Assembly (NCBI GenBank): GCA_002898575.1
Contig: BEHT01000001.1
Coordinates: forward strand, 109,000 to 172,999
Source of the DNA: a bacterium HR17
GTDB taxonomy: Bacteria > Armatimonadota > Fervidibacteria > Fervidibacterales > Fervidibacteraceae
Reading direction: 5' to 3'
DNA length: 64,000 nt
The position numbers were made by a program, and so were the translations under genes. The notes below the pieces were generated by a model. That model did no database searches, was not told where the DNA came from, and worked only from the letters and a program-made list of their open reading frames with translations. Of the stretch, positions 1 through 8,246 are shown one piece after another (position 1 is the stretch's first letter; the number at the start of each line of letters is the position of its first letter).

Positions 1-537
1 CCCCAGCGACGCCGCCAAATCATTTGGACCGACGAACACGACATCCACGCCGTCCACGCGGCAAATTTCCCGCACTTGCCGCACAGCCTCGTGATGCTCC
101 ACTTGCACGGCGACGAGGATGTGGTCGTTGGCAGCGACGAAGTAGTCATCGCCGTGCCACAGTTGTGCCAGGAAACCGCCGACGCTGCGGGCGCCTTGCG
201 GCGGAAATTTGGCGGCGTCCACCGCCCGTTTGGCTTCATCCGCGTTCATCACCATCGGCACCAAGATGCCCAACGCGCCCGTGTCCAGCGCCCGCTTGAT
301 CAGGGCGACATCGTTCCATGCGACCCGCACGACGGGCACGGTCTCCGTCGCCAACAGTTCGTGCACTGCCAGCAGCGTGGCGTCATAGCCCAACGCGCCG
401 TGTTCCGTGTCCACGACGACCCAATCAAAACCGACCCGCCCCATGATGGCGGCGATGGCGGGTGAACCGAGGCTCAGCCAGCAACCCAGTGTCGCTTTGC
501 CCTGTTGCAACAGCGCCCGCACGCGGTTAGTGCGCAT
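1..537 (-). CDS. HpcH/HpaI-family aldolase, 3' end cut by the window
   Basis: The reading frame runs leftward off the window, so only the first 179 residues are visible. It starts MRTNRVRALLQQGKATLGCW and continues with VVVDTEHGALGY, PVVRVAW and VDVVFVGPNDLAASLG. These are hallmarks of the HpcH/HpaI class II aldolase family (2-keto-3-deoxy-L-rhamnonate or 4-hydroxy-2-oxovalerate type). Family members are TIM barrels that retro-aldol cleave 2-keto-3-deoxy acids to pyruvate plus an aldehyde using a divalent metal, bound by Glu and Asp in segments such as VQVEHHEAV and GPNDL. The start is preceded by GGGGGGACGAAG, a good ribosome site. It is divergent from a sugar permease, which suggests sugar-acid catabolism. 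The exact substrate cannot be told. Confidence 0.88.
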   Translation of the reverse strand, partial: MRTNRVRALLQQGKATLGCWLSLGSPAIAAIMGRVGFDWVVVDTEHGALGYDATLLAVHELLATETVPVVRVAWNDVALIKRALDTGALGILVPMVMNADEAKRAVDAAKFPPQGARSVGGFLAQLWHGDDYFVAANDHILVAVQVEHHEAVRQVREICRVDGVDVVFVGPNDLAASLG

Positions 538-625
538 CTTCGTCCCCCCATCCGTTCATAGAAACTTTTGCGCGTTCGCCTTACAATGGTGGCACGCGTG
601 CTCGGATAAGGGGGAACAAGGTGCG

Positions 626-1537
626 ATGGCGCGATGGGCACTCCTTTTGCTTATTTGGCTGGTAGCGATCAGCGCCTTTGGCATACGGACGCCGGAGTTT
701 GTGCGTCCGACCAACTTGTTGGAAATGACCCGCCAGTTCACTGAAGTTGCCGTCATGGCGCTGCCGATGACAGCGTTGCTGATCGCTGGCGGCATTGACC
801 TTTCTGTGGCGTCCGTTTTGGCGATGGCGACAGTCATTGTCGGCTGGAGTTACCGCGCTGGTGTCCCCCTCACCATCGGCGTGCCGCTGGCGTTGCTGGG
901 CGGGGCGTTGATGGGAGCAGTCAACGGCGCCTGCATCGCTTACCTGCGGTTGCCGCCCATCATCGTCACGCTGGCGACGATGGCGCTCTTTCGTGGGTTG
1001 GCAATGGGCGTGACAGGGGGCGGAAAGGTGAGTGGGTTTCCCCGCGCCTTTTTGGCGATCGGGCAAGACCAATGGTTGGGCATCGTGCCTGTCCAACTGC
1101 CGTTGTTGCTCACGCTGGCAGCGCTGACTTGGTTTGTGCTCCACCAGACGGTGTGGGGGCGACACATTTACGCCGTCGGCGCCGGCGAGGAAGCAGCGCG
1201 CTTTTCAGGGGTGCCCGTTGAAGCGACCAAATTGGGGCTGTATGTCGCCAGCGGGCTGTTCGCAGCGTTAGCAGGCGTGCTCTATGTCGCCCGATTTAAC
1301 ACGGCAAAAGCCGACGCCTACTTAGGCGCTGAACTGGATGTCATCACCGCTGTCTTGTTAGGCGGCACGCCGCTGACGGGCGGCGAAGGTTCGCTGACCG
1401 GCACGCTGTTGGCGCTGTTGTTGCTATGCACCTTGCGGCGGGGCTTGGACATGGCGCAAATCGGAACGGAGCAGCAAGCCATCCTGACGGGCGCGTTGCT
1501 CATCCTCGCCGTCGCCCTTGGACAAAAGCGACGGTGA
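626..1537 (+). CDS. Sugar ABC transporter permease (RbsC/BPD_transp_2 family)
   Basis: This 303-residue integral membrane protein is of the ribose/rhamnose/autoinducer-2 type ABC permease family. It has about eight to ten hydrophobic segments starting at residue 3 (LLLLIWLVAISAFG). The typical signatures AGGIDLSVASVLAM near the N-terminus and LLGGTPLTGGEGSLTGTLL near the C-terminus are present. The ATG at 626 was chosen because AAGGGGGAAC precedes it and the membrane domain begins at once; a longer open frame from 407 would overlap the divergent aldolase. No ATPase or binding-protein gene is adjacent, so partners must lie elsewhere or left of the window. A -10-like TACAAT lies at 582-587 without a clear -35. 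Confidence 0.87.
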   Translation: MARWALLLLIWLVAISAFGIRTPEFVRPTNLLEMTRQFTEVAVMALPMTALLIAGGIDLSVASVLAMATVIVGWSYRAGVPLTIGVPLALLGGALMGAVNGACIAYLRLPPIIVTLATMALFRGLAMGVTGGGKVSGFPRAFLAIGQDQWLGIVPVQLPLLLTLAALTWFVLHQTVWGRHIYAVGAGEEAARFSGVPVEATKLGLYVASGLFAALAGVLYVARFNTAKADAYLGAELDVITAVLLGGTPLTGGEGSLTGTLLALLLLCTLRRGLDMAQIGTEQQAILTGALLILAVALGQKRR

Positions 1538-1584
1538 CGGCTCCGCAACGAGGGCGCCGCACCCTTGGGCGGGGGTGAAAAAGG

Positions 1585-2643
1585 ATGACGCTCACGGAAT
1601 CGCGCTTAGCAGAACTGCTGGACGGTTTCCCGCAGGTGCGCATCGCGCTCGTCGGCGACTTCTTTCTGGACAAATATTTGGACTGCGATCGGCAGTTGAG
1701 CGAGGTGTCGCTGGAAACGGGGTTGGAAGCCTACCAAGTCGTGCGGGTGCGGTGCTACCCGGGAGCGGCAGGCACCGTTGCCGCCAACTTGAAAGCGCTG
1801 GAAGTCGGCAGGGTTTACGCCGTCGGGTTTACAGGCGATGACGGCGAAGGTTACGAACTACGGCGCGGCTTAGCCCGATGGGGCGTGGACACGACTTACC
1901 TTTTCGTGCGCTCGGATTTGCTGACGCCGACTTACACCAAACCGATGATGCGTGAACACGATGGGCGCATCCACGAACTCAACCGCTTGGACATTCGTCC
2001 CCGCCAACCCCTGCCCGAGGATTTGCAAAATGACATCCTTGCGGCGTTGGAACGCTTGCTGCCTGAGGTGGACGCCGTGATCGTCGCCGACCAAGTGCCG
2101 GAGCGCAACTGGGGCGTCATCACCGATCGCGTGCGGGCGATGCTCGTTAGTTGGGCAGCCACTCGTCCACGACCCCTCTTTTACGCCGATTCGCGCGTGC
2201 GTATCGGCGAGTTCACCCACTTTGTCGTCAAGCCCAACCGCTTTGAAGCGGCGCAAGCGGTCTTGGGAGCCCGTCCCGAAGAAGTTTCGCTAGAGCAAGC
2301 GACGGCGTTCGCTCAAAGGCTGTTTGACCGCACGGGCAAGCCCGTGTTCGTCACGGCGGGCGAACAGGGCATCATCGTTGCAGCGACAGGCGGTGTTTGG
2401 CATGTGCCAGCCGTGCCCGTGACGGGCGAGATTGACATCACGGGCGCCGGCGACAGTGTGACAGGCGGGTTGGTGCCTGCGCTCTGCCTTGGAGCGCACC
2501 CCGTTGAAGCCGCGACCGTCGGCAATTTGGTGGCGTCCATCACGGTTCAGCAGGTCGGCGTGACCGGAACGGCGACGCGGTCGCAAGTGTTAGACCGGTT
2601 TCGGGAGTGCGCCGAGTCCCTTTGTCCGCGCCGGCTGGCGTGA
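1585..2643 (+). CDS. PfkB-family carbohydrate kinase (HldE/RfaE N-domain-like)
   Basis: This 352-residue kinase is of the ribokinase/PfkB superfamily, which transfers phosphate from ATP to a sugar hydroxyl. The N-terminus IALVGDFFLDKYLDCD and the motif YPGAAGTVAANLKAL resemble the heptose-7-phosphate kinase domain of HldE. The C-terminal signature ITGAGDSVTGGLV contains the catalytic Asp of the PfkB anion-hole motif (DTxGAGD-type). The RBS GGGGGTGAAAAAGG precedes the ATG. It lies 47 nt downstream of the sugar permease on the same strand, so the two may be co-transcribed. No nucleotidyltransferase domain is fused, so heptose kinase activity is only one possibility among sugar kinases. Confidence 0.85.
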   Translation: MTLTESRLAELLDGFPQVRIALVGDFFLDKYLDCDRQLSEVSLETGLEAYQVVRVRCYPGAAGTVAANLKALEVGRVYAVGFTGDDGEGYELRRGLARWGVDTTYLFVRSDLLTPTYTKPMMREHDGRIHELNRLDIRPRQPLPEDLQNDILAALERLLPEVDAVIVADQVPERNWGVITDRVRAMLVSWAATRPRPLFYADSRVRIGEFTHFVVKPNRFEAAQAVLGARPEEVSLEQATAFAQRLFDRTGKPVFVTAGEQGIIVAATGGVWHVPAVPVTGEIDITGAGDSVTGGLVPALCLGAHPVEAATVGNLVASITVQQVGVTGTATRSQVLDRFRECAESLCPRRLA

Positions 2644-2645
2644 CC

Positions 2646-3767
2646 CTAACGCGCCAAAAGCGGGTGGTGACTTTTCAGCCACTTGACCACTCGCTCTGTA
2701 TCCGCCTGCACGGTCGGCGGCGATGTGGTGGGTTGAGCGTCGCGGAGCCGGTGCAACAAGACGCCGTAAGGCTGCGCGATTGACCGCCACTCGTCAGGCA
2801 CATGGTCTGGGATGTCCTGCCCGACCATCACTGCCAGCACCAATGTCCATGCGCGGCACACATTGGCGATGTTGTAACCACCACCCCCTAACGCCACCCA
2901 AGGCAGCCCCGACCCTCGGAAGGCATGCAGGGCCCGCAGGTAACTATAGGTCGTCAAGTTCCAGTGGGTGATGGGGTCGTCGTGCAGTGCGTCGGCGCCC
3001 AATTGAGTCACAAGGGCTTGGGGGCGGAAAGCGTCCAGCGCCGGTAGCACCACTTCGTCCAACACCCGCAGATACACATCGTCGCCTGCGCGGGGCAAAA
3101 AGGGCACATTGAGGGCGAACCCGTAGCCTTCGCTTTCCCCCATCTCTGTCTCAAAGCCTGTGCCCGGAAACAGGTAACGCCCGTTTTCGTGTAGGCTGAC
3201 GGTCAGGACGCGGGGATCGCGGTAGAAGGCTACCTGCACGCCGTCGCCGTGATGGGCGTCAATGTCCACATAAGCGACCCGCTCAAATTTGCTCAACAAC
3301 TTGTGAATAGCGACGACGGGGTCGTTGATGTAACAAAAGCCCCACGCGTAAGACGGCATCGCGTGGTGCAGCCCTCCCGCCATGTTGAAGGCGATGGTGG
3401 TGTGACCGCCGGCGACGGCTTCCGCTGCCTGCGCCGACGCCCCTGCGACCAACATGGACATCGTGTAGACGCCGGGTATGACAGGGCAATCGGGTGTGCC
3501 CAACCCGTAGCGCGACAGGTCCGAAAACCAAATCCCTTCATCGGCGAGCCGCAACGCCGCCAAGTAGTCAGGCTCGTGAAAGACGGTCACCTCTTCACTC
3601 GTCGCCATCCGGGGTTCAACGAGATGCACCCCGTTTAAGTCCAGCAGCCCGTAGAGCCGCTGCAACTCTTGGGTCAGCCGGAGCCGCCACATCTTGAGCG
3701 GGTGCGTCGGTCCGTAGTCGTAGAACCAGAAAGGCTCTGTGTTGATGAACACCACTTGCTCTGGCAT
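2646..3767 (-). CDS. acuC: Histone-deacetylase-family protein, AcuC-like
   Basis: This 373-residue member of the arginase/deacetylase superfamily is a Zn-dependent lysine deacetylase; AcuC acts on acetyl-CoA synthetase in Bacillus. Visible motifs are the substrate-binding opening YDYGPTHPLKMWRL, the tandem-histidine active site GGLHHAMPS, the Zn-binding DIDAHHGDG, the second Zn aspartate in QLGADALHDDP, and GGGGYN. The start is preceded by AGGTGAGCGGAC. It is convergent with the PfkB gene (2 nt between stops), so the two are not co-regulated. Assignment to AcuC rather than acetylpolyamine deacetylase rests on the N-terminus and length. Confidence 0.85.
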   Translation of the reverse strand: MPEQVVFINTEPFWFYDYGPTHPLKMWRLRLTQELQRLYGLLDLNGVHLVEPRMATSEEVTVFHEPDYLAALRLADEGIWFSDLSRYGLGTPDCPVIPGVYTMSMLVAGASAQAAEAVAGGHTTIAFNMAGGLHHAMPSYAWGFCYINDPVVAIHKLLSKFERVAYVDIDAHHGDGVQVAFYRDPRVLTVSLHENGRYLFPGTGFETEMGESEGYGFALNVPFLPRAGDDVYLRVLDEVVLPALDAFRPQALVTQLGADALHDDPITHWNLTTYSYLRALHAFRGSGLPWVALGGGGYNIANVCRAWTLVLAVMVGQDIPDHVPDEWRSIAQPYGVLLHRLRDAQPTTSPPTVQADTERVVKWLKSHHPLLAR

Positions 3768-3938
3768 GTCCGCTCACCTGACCGGAGTCGTTTGCCCGAT
3801 CGCGATTGTAACGCTGTGCCCGACGAACGCACTTTTTACTCCGATCACATCGTCGGCTAAAGGCAAAAGGGACAACTTGCCGATAGCACATATGCCGTCC
3901 TCCCCCATAAGGAAGGGGTCAGGGCAGGCGTTGAGCCG

Positions 3939-3968
3939 TTGACGCCGATGCGCCTGTCGTGGTATAAT
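3939..3968 (+). promoter_or_regulatory. Sigma70-type promoter for the Flp pilin gene
   Basis: TTGACG at 3939-3944 and a perfect TATAAT at 3963-3968 are separated by 18 bp. Transcription would begin near 3975, about 46 nt before the pilin ATG at 4021, and the leader contains the GGAGGTG ribosome site. The 3768-3938 stretch between acuC and this promoter holds nothing else I recognise. Confidence 0.75.
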
Positions 3969-4020
3969 TAAAGTTAAGCACCCCGATAAGGGGCAGGACT
4001 TTACTCGGAGGTGATCGGTG

Positions 4021-4185
4021 ATGTTGCTGCGCAAGTTGTTGGTAGAGGACGAGGGGCAAACGCTCGTGGAGTATGGCTTGTTAGTGGCGTTGATCGCGCT
4101 GGTGGTCATCGCCGCTCTGACGATTTTGGGGCGCAAGGTCGCGAATACCTTCAACACCATCAACAACACCCTCCCTGGCGGTTAA
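4021..4185 (+). CDS. Flp/Fap-type (type IVb) pilin
   Basis: This 54-residue protein has the classic Flp pilin layout. A short charged leader (MLLRKLLVEDEG) is followed by QTLVEYGLLVALIALVVIAA and then a polar tail rich in Asn and Thr. The E-Y pair after the cleavage region and the single hydrophobic helix are diagnostic of class IVb pilins, which are cleaved by a TadV-type peptidase and assembled by the Tad apparatus. Start ATG at 4021 is preceded by GGAGGTGATCGGTG. No tad/cpa genes are in this window, so this is an isolated structural gene with its own strong promoter. It is followed by a repeat element. Confidence 0.85.
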   Translation: MLLRKLLVEDEGQTLVEYGLLVALIALVVIAALTILGRKVANTFNTINNTLPGG

Positions 4186-4246
4186 TGCCATGTAAGTGGA
4201 AGGTGACAAACGGGGCGGTTGGTCTGAGATGGCAGCCGCCCCGCTC

Positions 4247-4371
4247 TGTTGAATTTTCCTTCGGCAATGCCTCAAAGGGCGCGTCTCCCGACGCGCCGTT
4301 ATGTTTTGTATGGCATGTCATTTTTCGGCGGCTCAGGAGAGCCGCTCTCCGACCAAATCCGTTGTTCAACA
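4247..4371 (-). repeat. Hairpin repeat element, copy A (one core, long-linker subtype)
   Basis: On the + strand the element is bounded by TGTTGAA (4247-4253) and TTCAACA (4365-4371). Read on the minus strand it has a GGCTCTCCTGAGCC hairpin, a long AT-rich linker, a perfect GGCGCGTC/GACGCGCC hairpin and the conserved tail TGCCGAAGGAAAATTCAACA. It lies between the pilin stop and the 3' end of the DUF1854 gene, so it could also act as a transcription terminator for both. Confidence 0.75.
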
Positions 4372-4394
4372 CGGCACAGCCGCCCGTTTTTTGT

Positions 4395-4913
4395 TCAAAT
4401 GAACGGCGCGGCGATGCGGCGGCTGCGAGGGTCTAGGCGCTCAAAGTTTGGAATTTCGTAGCGGTTGCCTTGGTCGTCTATCAGGAAGATGCGCGGATAG
4501 CGCGAGGTGTAGATGTGCTCGCTGCCGGGGACGACGAACTCCTTGGCACCTTCGTCCGTCTCCACCCGCCAACGGGTGTGCCCAGTTTGTGGCAACCGTT
4601 CCACACTCAGCACCTTAAGGACCTTGGGCATGTGATAGCGCCGTTCTAACTCCTCGCGCACGACGGCTTGTGAGGTGGGGTCTAGTTCGGCGATGTCCGT
4701 GATGATTCCGATTTCGTTGCCCTCTGCGTCGTAGACAATTAAGTAGCGCCATGGGTCGGTGATGGGCAGGGTACGCAAGATTTTGCCGACGACGATCGTT
4801 TGGTCGCCCCACACCAAAGCGATTCGTCCATCGGGCAACTTAAAGAACCGCACATCGTCGGGCGGCAAAACGCGCACTTCTATGTCAGGTTCGGCTTCCC
4901 ACGAGCGCAGCAT
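4395..4913 (-). CDS. DUF1854 protein, partner of the adjacent ABC exporter
   Basis: This 172-residue soluble protein carries the DUF1854 signature: DVRFFKLPDGRIALVWG, ITDPWRYLIVYDAEGNEIG, an ELERRYHMPKVLKV helix and a closing RIFLIDDQGNRYEIPNF. DUF1854 genes are commonly found beside or fused to ABC exporter genes, as here. The start overlaps the end of the exporter gene by 29 nt, implying translational coupling and a joint function. The molecular role is not established. A late start or a fusion frameshift seems unlikely because the whole domain is present. Confidence 0.82.
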   Translation of the reverse strand: MLRSWEAEPDIEVRVLPPDDVRFFKLPDGRIALVWGDQTIVVGKILRTLPITDPWRYLIVYDAEGNEIGIITDIAELDPTSQAVVREELERRYHMPKVLKVLSVERLPQTGHTRWRVETDEGAKEFVVPGSEHIYTSRYPRIFLIDDQGNRYEIPNFERLDPRSRRIAAPFI

Positions 4914-6765
4914 GGCGGCCGTTCCCCCTTGTCATTTCAGGCACAGGAGTTTGCTCGTGCCCATCTCCGTTGCGTTTGGTGTCTTTGGGCGGGGTTATCG
5001 GGGCGAAGTTCAGGGTTTCACTCATACGCATTTGGATTTCCACCAGCCGCCGGTAAATGCCGTCTTCTTTCGCCATCAACTCTTCGTGAGTGCCCTGCTC
5101 CACGATTTCGCCGTTTTCCAGCACGACGAGTTTATCGGCTTTGCGCAGGGTGGAGAGACGGTGGGCAATCGCAATCGTCGTGCGCCCTTGCAGTAGGCGC
5201 TCCAACGCTTGCTGGATGGCGTATTCGCTTTCGCTGTCCACAGCGGAGGTCGCTTCGTCCAAGATGAGGATTTTCGGGTCACGCAAGAGTGCCCGTGCGA
5301 TGGAGATGCGCTGGCGCTGTCCGCCCGACAACTTCGTGCCCCGCTCGCCGACATAGGCATCGTAAGCGTCGGGAAATTCCATGATGAACTGGTGGGCGTT
5401 GGCGGCTTTTGCCGCGCGGATGATGTCCAGCATGTCCGCATCAGGCTTCCCGTAGGCGATGTTGTCCTTGATGGTGCCGTGGAAGAGGTAAGGCTCTTGC
5501 AACACCATCCCGATATGGGCGCGCAACGCCTGCAGGTCTACCTTGCGCAGGTCAATCCCGTCCAGTTCAATGCTGCCTTCCGTCGGGTCATAAAAGCGTG
5601 GGATTAACGCTGCGAGGGTGCTTTTGCCGGCGCCGCTGCGCCCGACGATCCCGATCATTTCGCCGGGACGGATTTCCAAATCAATGCCTCTCAACACCGG
5701 TTCGCTGTTGCCGGGGTAAGCAAATCGCACACCCTTCAACCGCAAGTGCCCGCGCACCGTTTGAGGGACGACGGCGTCAGGGGCATTGACGATATCGGGT
5801 TGCGTGTCTAGGATTTCAAAGACCCGTTCCGCCGACGCTTTCGTGCGTTGAATGACATCGTTGAGTTGGGCGAGGTTTTGAACGGGCATGTAGAACCGCT
5901 GCAAGTAAAGCGTGAACATCGTCAGCACGCCCAAACTAAGGGTGCCTTCCATGACCTCTTTGCCACCGACCAACCACACAGCGACCAAACTGACGCTGCT
6001 AACCAGCCCCATTGCGGGAAAGAAGGTTGACCAAATCAACACCCCTTTGAGGCTGGTTTGCAGGATCCGCAGGTTTTTGTGGCGGAACCGACCGACTTCG
6101 TGTTCTTCTTGGTTGAAGACTTTAACGACCCGAATACCGCCCAGCGTGTCGGATAGGAACGAGGTCAAATCGCCCCACACATACCGCAGGCGACGGTAGA
6201 CAGGCAGCACGAAGTCTTTGTACTTAACCGTCATCAGAAACAGCAAAGGGCTGGGGGCTAACGCGATAAGCGCCAGTTTGATGTCCGTCTGGAAAAGCAC
6301 GAAGCCGATGCCCAACAGCGTCAACAAGTCCACGAAGAACTGCGGAATGCTGTGAATGAGGAAGCCCTCCAACATCCCGACATCGCCCGTGATACGCGAC
6401 ATCAGTTGTCCCGTGCGGTGGTTGTCGTAGAAACTAAGGGAGAGGCGCTGCAAATGCTGATAGAGTTCCGACCGCATGTCGTAAAGCACTTTTTGCCCCA
6501 ACCACGACATGAGGTAAGTGCGGGCGAAGGAAATAAGGGCGCTGGCGAGGTAAACGCCCAGCAGTAACCCACACAGGTGCCATAAGAGGGAGAGGTCCTT
6601 GCGGGGAATGGCTTTGTCCAGCAACAACTGCATTAACTTCGGCGGCAGCAAACCCAACGCGGTGACCACCAGCGTCAGCACCAGGCTCAGCAACGCCCAG
6701 TGCCAATAAGGGCGCAGGTAGCGGAACAACCTGCGCCACATACTCGGACCGCCATTACTGTCCAC
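4885..6765 (-). CDS. ABC exporter half-transporter (MsbA-like, membrane domain plus ATPase)
   Basis: This fused type IV ABC exporter is about 626 residues. A six-helix membrane domain (roughly residues 5-310, from WRRLFRYLRPYWHWALLSL) is followed by a nucleotide-binding domain. Visible motifs are Walker A GIVGRSGAGKSTL, Q-loop VLQEPYLF, signature LSGGQRQRISIAR, Walker B ILILDEAT and the switch His in IAIAHRLSTL. Such proteins flip lipids, lipid-linked sugars or peptides outward as dimers. GTG at 6765 was chosen because GGAGG lies nine bases upstream; an ATG at 6741 gives a protein eight residues shorter. A near-consensus promoter sits about 180 nt upstream. The substrate is unknown. Confidence 0.9.
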   Translation of the reverse strand: MDSNGGPSMWRRLFRYLRPYWHWALLSLVLTLVVTALGLLPPKLMQLLLDKAIPRKDLSLLWHLCGLLLGVYLASALISFARTYLMSWLGQKVLYDMRSELYQHLQRLSLSFYDNHRTGQLMSRITGDVGMLEGFLIHSIPQFFVDLLTLLGIGFVLFQTDIKLALIALAPSPLLFLMTVKYKDFVLPVYRRLRYVWGDLTSFLSDTLGGIRVVKVFNQEEHEVGRFRHKNLRILQTSLKGVLIWSTFFPAMGLVSSVSLVAVWLVGGKEVMEGTLSLGVLTMFTLYLQRFYMPVQNLAQLNDVIQRTKASAERVFEILDTQPDIVNAPDAVVPQTVRGHLRLKGVRFAYPGNSEPVLRGIDLEIRPGEMIGIVGRSGAGKSTLAALIPRFYDPTEGSIELDGIDLRKVDLQALRAHIGMVLQEPYLFHGTIKDNIAYGKPDADMLDIIRAAKAANAHQFIMEFPDAYDAYVGERGTKLSGGQRQRISIARALLRDPKILILDEATSAVDSESEYAIQQALERLLQGRTTIAIAHRLSTLRKADKLVVLENGEIVEQGTHEELMAKEDGIYRRLVEIQMRMSETLNFAPITPPKDTKRNGDGHEQTPVPEMTRGNGRHAALVGSRT

Positions 6766-6944
6766 GACCCATCGCCTCCTTGACGCAGTAGGCAGTGAAC
6801 CGTCCTTTTTGGACAATCGGCGTCGCAGCAAGTTGCTTTAGCCCTTCGCCGCCATCGGCTGGCGGCACTCTGCACCGTCGTCCACTGCCACTGCGGGCAG
6901 GCGGGAATTGCCCGACGGTTGTCGCCGGGACACCTACCACCGAG
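6766..6944 (-). promoter_or_regulatory. Structured untranslated leader of the ABC exporter operon
   Basis: The predicted transcript start (near 6944) leaves roughly 180 nt of leader before the GTG. It contains a perfect 7-bp stem GCCGCCA/TGGCGGC and shorter inverted repeats such as GTCCAAAAAGGAC. I do not recognise a known riboswitch class in it. Confidence 0.35.
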
Positions 6945-6950
6945 GCGTGA

Positions 6951-6978
6951 ATTATAGACGCCCTGCGTCACCTGTCAA
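6951..6978 (-). promoter_or_regulatory. Consensus promoter for the ABC exporter-DUF1854 operon
   Basis: Read on the minus strand, TTGACA (6978-6973) and TATAAT (6956-6951) are both perfect hexamers separated by 16 bp. This is one of the strongest promoter matches in the window. Confidence 0.8.
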
Positions 6979-7026
6979 GCGGGAAAACTCCTGCCTTTTG
7001 CGGGTAAACCGGCAAAAAAGGGTCGT

Positions 7027-7623
7027 TCAGACCTCGCGGCGCGCCTCCAACGCCCGCAAAACGGTCAGGGGATCCGCATAGTCCAGCGCCCCACCGACAG
7101 GCAACCCCATCGCCAACTGGGTGACTTTCACACCCATCGGCTTAAGCAGTTTGGCGAGGTAGGTCGTCGTCGCTTCTCCTTCAGTCGTCGGGCTGAGGGC
7201 GAGGATGACCTCCGTGATATTGTCTGTCCGCACACGCTGCACCAACTCGGCGATGCGCAAGTCATCGGGACCGATGCCTTCCGTCGGAGCGATGACGCCG
7301 TGCAAGACATGGTAGCGCCCGCGAAAGCCCGTGCCCTCAATGACCGCAATATCCATCGGGTCTTCCACGACGCACAGGACCGAGGGGTCGCGGTCTTCAT
7401 CTTGACAAATGGCACACAAATCGCTCTCCGAAAAATTGAAGCAGCGCCGACACAACCGCAAGTTATCCCGCACAGATTGCAACGCCCGCACCAAACGGTC
7501 CATCTCCTCACGGTGGTGAAGCAGGAACATGACGATCCGTCCAGCGCTTTTGGGTCCGATGCCTGGAAGGCGCTCCAGTTCGCGCAGTAATTCCTTGAGG
7601 GATGACGGAAAATCACCCCGCAT
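7027..7623 (-). CDS. recR: Recombination mediator protein RecR
   Basis: This 198-residue RecR acts with RecO (and RecF) to load RecA on SSB-coated gaps. Domains in order are the helix-hairpin-helix ERLPGIGPKSAGRI (residues 17-30), a C4 zinc finger with C58, C61, C70 and C73, and a Toprim domain opening with LCVVEDPMDIAVIE and containing GVIAPTEGIGPDDL. Length matches the family. The start is preceded by AGGTGACCTTGAC. It lies 7 nt after ybaB on the same strand, the usual ybaB-recR pairing, but dnaX is not the upstream neighbour. Confidence 0.96.
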   Translation of the reverse strand: MRGDFPSSLKELLRELERLPGIGPKSAGRIVMFLLHHREEMDRLVRALQSVRDNLRLCRRCFNFSESDLCAICQDEDRDPSVLCVVEDPMDIAVIEGTGFRGRYHVLHGVIAPTEGIGPDDLRIAELVQRVRTDNITEVILALSPTTEGEATTTYLAKLLKPMGVKVTQLAMGLPVGGALDYADPLTVLRALEARREV

Positions 7624-7630
7624 GTCAAGG

Positions 7631-7963
7631 TCACCTGCCTAAACCGAAAAGTCCGCCCAGCGGCAGTTGGCCCAGCATCTCTTGGAACTGTTGCCGTTGC
7701 GTTTCCTCGGCTTGGCGCACCGCGTCTCGGACGGCAACGACGATCAAGTCTTCTAAAAGGTCGTGATTTTCGGGCATCAACAGTTGCGGGTCAATGTGTA
7801 TCTCCAACAGTTCGCCTGTCCCTGTCACGATCGCGCGTACCTGTCCCCCGCCGGCTTGCCCTTCCAAGCGCATAGTCTGCAGCCGTTCCGCCATCTTCTG
7901 TGCCTGTTCCTGCCAGCGCAGGAAGTGCTTTCCCAATAACTGTTGCAGGCTGCTTGGCAACAT
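7631..7963 (-). CDS. ybaB: YbaB/EbfC nucleoid-associated protein
   Basis: This 110-residue protein of the YbaB/EbfC family forms a small dimeric DNA-binding tweezer structure. An N-terminal amphipathic helix (EQAQKMAERLQTMRLEGQAG) is followed by a beta region (GGQVRAIVTGTGELLEIHID) and a C-terminal helix with RDAVRQAEETQRQQFQEML. It ends in the Gly/Leu-rich tail typical of the family. GAGGTGAAGCGAC precedes the ATG. It is directly upstream of recR, which supports the family call. The family is implicated in nucleoid organisation and recombination. Confidence 0.92.
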   Translation of the reverse strand: MLPSSLQQLLGKHFLRWQEQAQKMAERLQTMRLEGQAGGGQVRAIVTGTGELLEIHIDPQLLMPENHDLLEDLIVVAVRDAVRQAEETQRQQFQEMLGQLPLGGLFGLGR

Positions 7964-7997
7964 GTCGCTTCACCTCATCATGTCCTACGAGGTGGTG

Positions 7998-8237
7998 TTA
8001 ACTGCGTCTTGAGCGGCGCTGCCTTCCCCGTTCTTTTGGTAGTTGGCGGTCCTCCACCAGTTGATTGAACCACTCTTCGCCCAAGAATTCACGCAAAGCC
8101 GCTTCAGGGATGCGATACAGCCGTGTCCCTTGAGGGTGCAGCGCCTTCAGTTTGCCCTCCTGCACCCATCGCCGCACTGTCGGCAACGATACACCCAACA
8201 TACGCGCGATGTCTGTCAAGTTGTAAAACTCCGCCAT
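7998..8237 (-). CDS. Small excisionase/MerR-like helix-turn-helix DNA-binding protein
   Basis: This 79-residue protein is an HTH_17 (excisionase-type winged helix) domain. FYNLTDIARMLGVSLPTVRR forms the helix-turn-helix, WVQEGKLKAL the wing strand, and TRLYRIPEAALREFL the closing part. A basic tail (KERGRQRRSRR) follows, as often seen in nucleic-acid binders. ATG at 8237 follows GGAGGTGAGCAAA; the overlapping GTG three codons earlier sits inside that ribosome site. It precedes ybaB-recR by 34 nt on the same strand and may be co-transcribed. Target DNA is unknown, and no prophage genes are near. Confidence 0.8.
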   Translation of the reverse strand: MAEFYNLTDIARMLGVSLPTVRRWVQEGKLKALHPQGTRLYRIPEAALREFLGEEWFNQLVEDRQLPKERGRQRRSRRS

Positions 8238-8246
8238 TTTGCTCAC

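Noticed and set aside
407..625. Longer N-terminus for the sugar permease
   Set aside because: Would overlap the divergent aldolase gene and adds a non-membrane sequence without a ribosome site. ATG 626 fits better.
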